Assembly: GCF_000756375.1 (NCBI RefSeq)
Contig: NZ_JNFD01000014.1
Coordinates: 124,001-188,000, forward strand
DNA from: Sphingopyxis sp. LC81
GTDB taxonomy: Bacteria; Pseudomonadota; Alphaproteobacteria; Sphingomonadales; Sphingomonadaceae
DNA: 64,000 nucleotides
Reading direction: 5' to 3'
Part shown: positions 60,868-64,000 of the stretch, piece after piece
Layout: every line of letters begins with the position of its first letter
How positions within the stretch are numbered: position 1 is the first letter of the stretch
The notes under the pieces: model-generated
Told to the model about the DNA's origin: nothing
The model's input: only the letters and a program-made list of their open reading frames with translations
The model's database searches: none
Translations under genes and position numbers: made by a program

Positions 60868-61206
60868 ATGAAAAAATGGACCACCCTTGCCGCAATGATG
60901 GCGCTCCCCGCGACGGCCGCCGTCGCTGCCGTTCCCTATGGCGCGATGCCGCCGGGTTTCGAGGCGCCGCACATCCGCACCTCCCCGATCGCGGGCGTCG
61001 TCAACCAGCAATGGTATAATTACAAGGCCGACATTCTCGAAGCCGAGAAGGAGCTGACCAGCGACCTTCGCCATTCGACCGACCGTGAGGATCGCTGGGA
61101 CGCGTGGGATGAATGGCAGACCGAGGTCGTCGATGCCGACAAGGATTATGTGAAGGAAATGCGCGAAAAGGGCTATCGCACCGGCCGCGTCACGGTCGGC
61201 GGCTAA
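60868..61206 (+). CDS. Small secreted protein
   Basis: The 112-residue product has a signal peptide (WTTLAAMMALPATAAVAAVP) and an acidic helical mature part (DILEAEKELTSDLRHSTD, DEWQTEVVDADKDYVKEM). CAGGAG precedes the ATG at 60868. I do not recognise the family. It ends at a strong terminator shared with the convergent tlpA gene. Confidence 0.65.
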   Translation: MKKWTTLAAMMALPATAAVAAVPYGAMPPGFEAPHIRTSPIAGVVNQQWYNYKADILEAEKELTSDLRHSTDREDRWDAWDEWQTEVVDADKDYVKEMREKGYRTGRVTVGG

Positions 61207-61245
61207 ACGCCTCCGAGCTCCCCTGACCTTGCTCGGGGTCGTAGG

Positions 61246-61277
61246 AAAGGGCGGACGTCATGGGGCGTCCGCCCTTT
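61246..61277. terminator. Bidirectional terminator between convergent genes
   Basis: A perfect 12-bp stem (AAAGGGCGGACG with CGTCCGCCCTTT) with an 8-base loop has A-rich and T-rich ends, so it can terminate from both sides. Confidence 0.85.
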
Positions 61278-61283
61278 CTTGCG

Positions 61284-61907
61284 TCAGGAGGCAGTTTCAG
61301 CCAGCAGCGCCTGCGCTTCCTTGCCCTGCCAGTCGATGGCGCCGACGACGCGCCAGATCTCGCGCCCCGCGGCGTCATAATAGATGCTCGTCGGCAACGC
61401 GCTGTTCGCCGCGTCGAGCAGGCCGTTTTCGGGGTCGATGTAAGGTTGCAGCGCTTTCAGTCCCGCCTTCTGGAACCACGGGTCGACAATTTCCGCCCCT
61501 TGCAAATCCTGCGCGACGGCGATCACCATCATCCGCTCGGCGCTTTTCGCCGCGAGCGCGTCGAGCGTCGGCATTTCGGCGATGCACGGCGCGCACCAGG
61601 TCGCCCACAGGTTGACGAGCAACGGCTTCCCGCGAAACGACGCCAGCGTCACCGGCGCGTCGTCGGGTCCGCGAAAGCCGACCGTCGGTGCCGGCTCGCC
61701 CTTGTGACTGCGGTCGACGATATACTCGAACTTCCCGAGCCCCTTCGCTTGGCCCGCCGAAACATTTGCTTGGCCTTGCCCCGCTTGCCCGTCCGGCTGC
61801 TTTTCCCTATCGCAGCCGGCGATTGATCCGGCCAGAAGCACGGCGAGGATCGCAAGGGACGGATTTGGGACGCGGCGGATGGCGAATACTCCGGACAGCA
61901 ACAGCAT
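61284..61907 (-). CDS. TlpA-type thioredoxin lipoprotein
   Basis: The 207-residue protein has a lipoprotein signal ([12 protein letters not shown]), a Gln/Gly linker, and a TlpA/ResA thioredoxin fold with redox motif [16 protein letters not shown] and cis-Pro region (ALPTSIYYD). It is likely tethered to a membrane and reduces or makes disulfides, for example for cytochrome c maturation. The ATG at 61907 overlaps the start of divergent argH by 29 bases. Confidence 0.88.
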   Translation of the reverse strand: MLLLSGVFAIRRVPNPSLAILAVLLAGSIAGCDREKQPDGQAGQGQANVSAGQAKGLGKFEYIVDRSHKGEPAPTVGFRGPDDAPVTLASFRGKPLLVNLWATWCAPCIAEMPTLDALAAKSAERMMVIAVAQDLQGAEIVDPWFQKAGLKALQPYIDPENGLLDAANSALPTSIYYDAAGREIWRVVGAIDWQGKEAQALLAETAS

Positions 61908-63282
61908 GTGGGGCGGCCGCTTCGGTGGCGGACCCGCGGCGATCATGCAAGAGATTAACGCCTCGATCCCGGTCGACAAGCGCTTGTGGGAAGAAGATAT
62001 CGCCGCGAGCCGCGCGCACGCCGCGATGCTGGGCGCCGCGGGCATCATCGGCGCCGACGATGCGGTGGTGATTGATCGCGGCCTCGCACAGATCGCCGAC
62101 GAGTTCGCCGCGAACGGCGTTCCCGTCGACCTCGCGCTCGAAGACATTCACATGACCGTCGAATCGCGGCTGAAGGAACTGGTCGGCGAGCCCGCCGGAC
62201 GGCTCCACACCGCGCGCTCGCGCAACGATCAGGTCGCGACCGATTTCCGCCTGTGGGTGCGCACCGCATGCGAGCGCATCGATGCGGGGTTGAAGGCGAT
62301 CCAGACGGCGCTCCTCGCGCGTGCCGACGAACATGCGGGCAGCATCATGCCCGGCTTCACGCACCTGCAGGTCGCGCAGCCGGTGACGCTCGGCCATCAC
62401 CTCCTCGCCTATGTCGAGATGTTCGGCCGCGACCGCTCGCGCTTTGCCGACGCGCGCCGCCGCCTCAACGAATCGCCGCTCGGCGCCGCCGCGCTTGCGG
62501 GCACCAGCTTCCCGCTCGATCGCCACGCGACCGCCGCCGCGCTCGGTTTCGACCGCCCGGTGGCAAACAGCATCGACGCCGTGTCGGACCGCGACTTCGC
62601 GCTTGAATTCTGCGCCTCGGCGTCGATCGCCGCGATCCATCTGTCGCGCCTCGCCGAAGAAATCGTGATCTGGGCCAGCCAGCCCTTCGGCTTCATCAGC
62701 CTGCCCGACGCCTGGTCGACCGGCAGCTCGATCATGCCGCAAAAGCGCAACCCCGACGCCGCCGAGCTGGTGCGCGGCCGCGCGGGGATGCTGCTCGGTG
62801 CCTTCCAGCGGCTCGCCGTGATCGTGAAGGGCCTGCCGCTGACCTATTCGAAGGATCTGCAGGACGACAAGGAAACCGTCTTCGGCGCCTTCGACGCGCT
62901 TGCGCTGTCGCTCGCCGCGATGACGGGCATGATTGAAACCTTGACCTTCCGCACCGACCGCATGCGCGCGCTCGCCGCGTCGGGTTATTCGACCGCGACC
63001 GACCTCGCCGACTGGCTCGTGCGCGAGAACGGCCTGCCGTTCCGCGAGGCGCACCATGTCGTCGGTGCCTGCGTGAAGCGCGCAGAGGAACTGGGCGTCG
63101 AACTGTCGGCGCTGCCCGCGGCCGACGCGGCCGCGATCCATGCGGCGGTTACCCCCGACGTGCTCGCCGCACTGACGGTCGAGGCATCGGTTGCCAGCCG
63201 CATGAGCTATGGCGGCACGGCGCCCGAACGGGTAAGGCAGGCCGTCGCCGCGGCCCGCGCGGCGCTCGAAGGGACGATTTGA
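61879..63282 (+). CDS. argH: Argininosuccinate lyase
   Basis: The 467-residue protein has the signature [36 protein letters not shown] and [16 protein letters not shown]. It splits argininosuccinate to arginine and fumarate, the last step of arginine synthesis. Its start region lies within the divergent TlpA gene. Its TGA overlaps the next ATG (TGATG). Confidence 0.96.
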   Translation: MANTPDSNSMWGGRFGGGPAAIMQEINASIPVDKRLWEEDIAASRAHAAMLGAAGIIGADDAVVIDRGLAQIADEFAANGVPVDLALEDIHMTVESRLKELVGEPAGRLHTARSRNDQVATDFRLWVRTACERIDAGLKAIQTALLARADEHAGSIMPGFTHLQVAQPVTLGHHLLAYVEMFGRDRSRFADARRRLNESPLGAAALAGTSFPLDRHATAAALGFDRPVANSIDAVSDRDFALEFCASASIAAIHLSRLAEEIVIWASQPFGFISLPDAWSTGSSIMPQKRNPDAAELVRGRAGMLLGAFQRLAVIVKGLPLTYSKDLQDDKETVFGAFDALALSLAAMTGMIETLTFRTDRMRALAASGYSTATDLADWLVRENGLPFREAHHVVGACVKRAEELGVELSALPAADAAAIHAAVTPDVLAALTVEASVASRMSYGGTAPERVRQAVAAARAALEGTI

Positions 63283-63533
63283 TGGCGAAGAACCGCATCG
63301 TCATGGCAACGCTCGCTGTAACTGCGCTGCTCGGCGCGTGCGGCAGCAAGGAAGATCTGAAGCCCGTGGCAGGCCAGCCTGCACCGGTGATTCCCGTCGG
63401 CGCGGCCCGCGCCCCGACTACGGAGGAGCTTACGACGCCTGACGCGCAGGCCCGGCCCGCGCGCAGCGACGAACTTCTCAAACGGTCCGAACAACGCGAA
63501 CCCGACGATTTTGATCTGCCGCCTCCGGGCTGA
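63282..63533 (+). CDS. Small lipoprotein (LptM-like position)
   Basis: The 83-residue product has a lipobox (VTALLGACGSK) and a Pro-rich, disordered mature part ending DDFDLPPPG. A small lipoprotein between argH and lysA is common and in other bacteria LptM sits beside lysA/dapF; sequence similarity is too short to be sure. The ATG overlaps the argH stop. Confidence 0.65.
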   Translation: MAKNRIVMATLAVTALLGACGSKEDLKPVAGQPAPVIPVGAARAPTTEELTTPDAQARPARSDELLKRSEQREPDDFDLPPPG

Positions 63534-63552
63534 GCCTCAGGACTTTTTATCA

Positions 63553-64000
63553 ATGAATCATTTTGAACTTCGTGACGGCGTGATGCACGCCGAGGATATT
63601 CCGCTGCCACGCATCGCCGAGGAAATCGGCACCCCCGTCTACGTCTATTCGCGCGCAACGCTGGAGCGTCATGCGCAGGCGTTCCGCGACGGGCTGAAGG
63701 ATGTTCCCAAGAAGCACCTCGCCTTTGCGATCAAGAGCAACCCCAACCTCGGCGTGCTTCGCGTCCTCGCGCGGCAGGGCTATGGCGCCGACGTCGTCTC
63801 GGGCGGCGAACTCGAACGCGCGCTGGCGGCGGGCATGGCACCGGAGGACATCGTCTTCTCGGGCGTCGGCAAGACGCGCGCCGAACTGGCGCAGGGTCTC
63901 GACCGCGGCATCGGCCAGTTCAATATCGAGCATGAGCCCGAAGGCATCGCCCTCGCCGAGATCGCGCTCGCCAAGGAAATGACCGCGCCCGCGGTGCTGC
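63553..64000 (+). CDS. lysA: Diaminopimelate decarboxylase (5' part)
   Basis: The first 149 residues show the LysA fold: GTPVYVYSRATLERHAQAF, PLP-binding FAIKSNPNLGVLRVLAR (Lys in AIKSN) and GYGADVVSGGELERAL, then VFSGVGKT. It makes lysine from meso-diaminopimelate. The gene is cut by the window end. It follows the lipoprotein by 19 bases, completing the argH-lipoprotein-lysA order. Confidence 0.95.
   Translation, partial: MNHFELRDGVMHAEDIPLPRIAEEIGTPVYVYSRATLERHAQAFRDGLKDVPKKHLAFAIKSNPNLGVLRVLARQGYGADVVSGGELERALAAGMAPEDIVFSGVGKTRAELAQGLDRGIGQFNIEHEPEGIALAEIALAKEMTAPAVL

Overview
The window looks like a chromosome segment of a sphingomonad alphaproteobacterium, probably close to Sphingopyxis, although the genus cannot be fixed from sequence alone. 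The reasons are high GC with strong third-position bias, a TonB-dependent siderophore receptor, a SciP/DUF1153 regulator, a zwf-edd-eda Entner-Doudoroff cluster, glycine-zipper envelope proteins, and mobile-element modules (Ti-type TraA, DUF6118, ParB, KfrA, AlpA, serine recombinase) of the kind common in this group.

Region 1 (1-19.6 kb) is a mosaic of envelope and iron genes with plasmid- or island-like genes. It starts with a glycine-zipper protein and a TonB siderophore receptor. A mobilisation block follows: DUF6118, relaxase TraA, a nic-like oriT, and overlapping traC and traD, with no traG and no type IV secretion genes. Next come a double PilZ protein, SciP, a second glycine-zipper protein and a MucR remnant. 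An operon then links a nucleotidyltransferase-like protein, an ECF sigma factor and a sigma-region-4-like protein. The block ends with an MNT-HEPN protein, a large ParB with a structured leader, KfrA, AlpA, a small protein and a large serine recombinase, whose 3' end runs into a dispersed repeat.

Region 2 (19.6-22.8 kb) is core: bfr and bfd behind a pair of iron-box-like palindromes, purS-purQ, a membrane protein, a queuosine precursor transporter and tRNA-Arg(TCT).

Region 3 (22.8-34.1 kb) is an integrative element of about 11.3 kb inserted at the 3' end of that tRNA gene. It has 17-bp att repeats at both ends and integrase arm-like repeats just inside each end. Its cargo is a tight four-gene operon (DGQHR protein, unknown 455-residue protein, Dam-type adenine methylase, DUF3883/PD-(D/E)XK-like nuclease) facing a lone 461-residue unknown protein, then a small resolvase, an HNH-like protein, an XRE regulator and two small envelope proteins. 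The operon is the best candidate for an undescribed, restriction-modification-like defence system.

Region 4 (34.1-64 kb) is ordinary chromosome. It holds an alpha/beta hydrolase; a YdeP-type molybdenum oxidoreductase with fdhD and mobA for its cofactor; a LysR regulator facing an aldo/keto reductase, an MFS exporter and a MOSC protein; glpD facing zwf-edd-eda; a neutral-lipid operon (HAD-PlsC fusion, PlsB-like, WS/DGAT, patatin, monoacylglycerol lipase); gpsA; a TlpA-type thioredoxin; and argH, a small lipoprotein and the start of lysA. GlpD, GpsA and the acyltransferases together point to glycerol-3-phosphate and lipid turnover.
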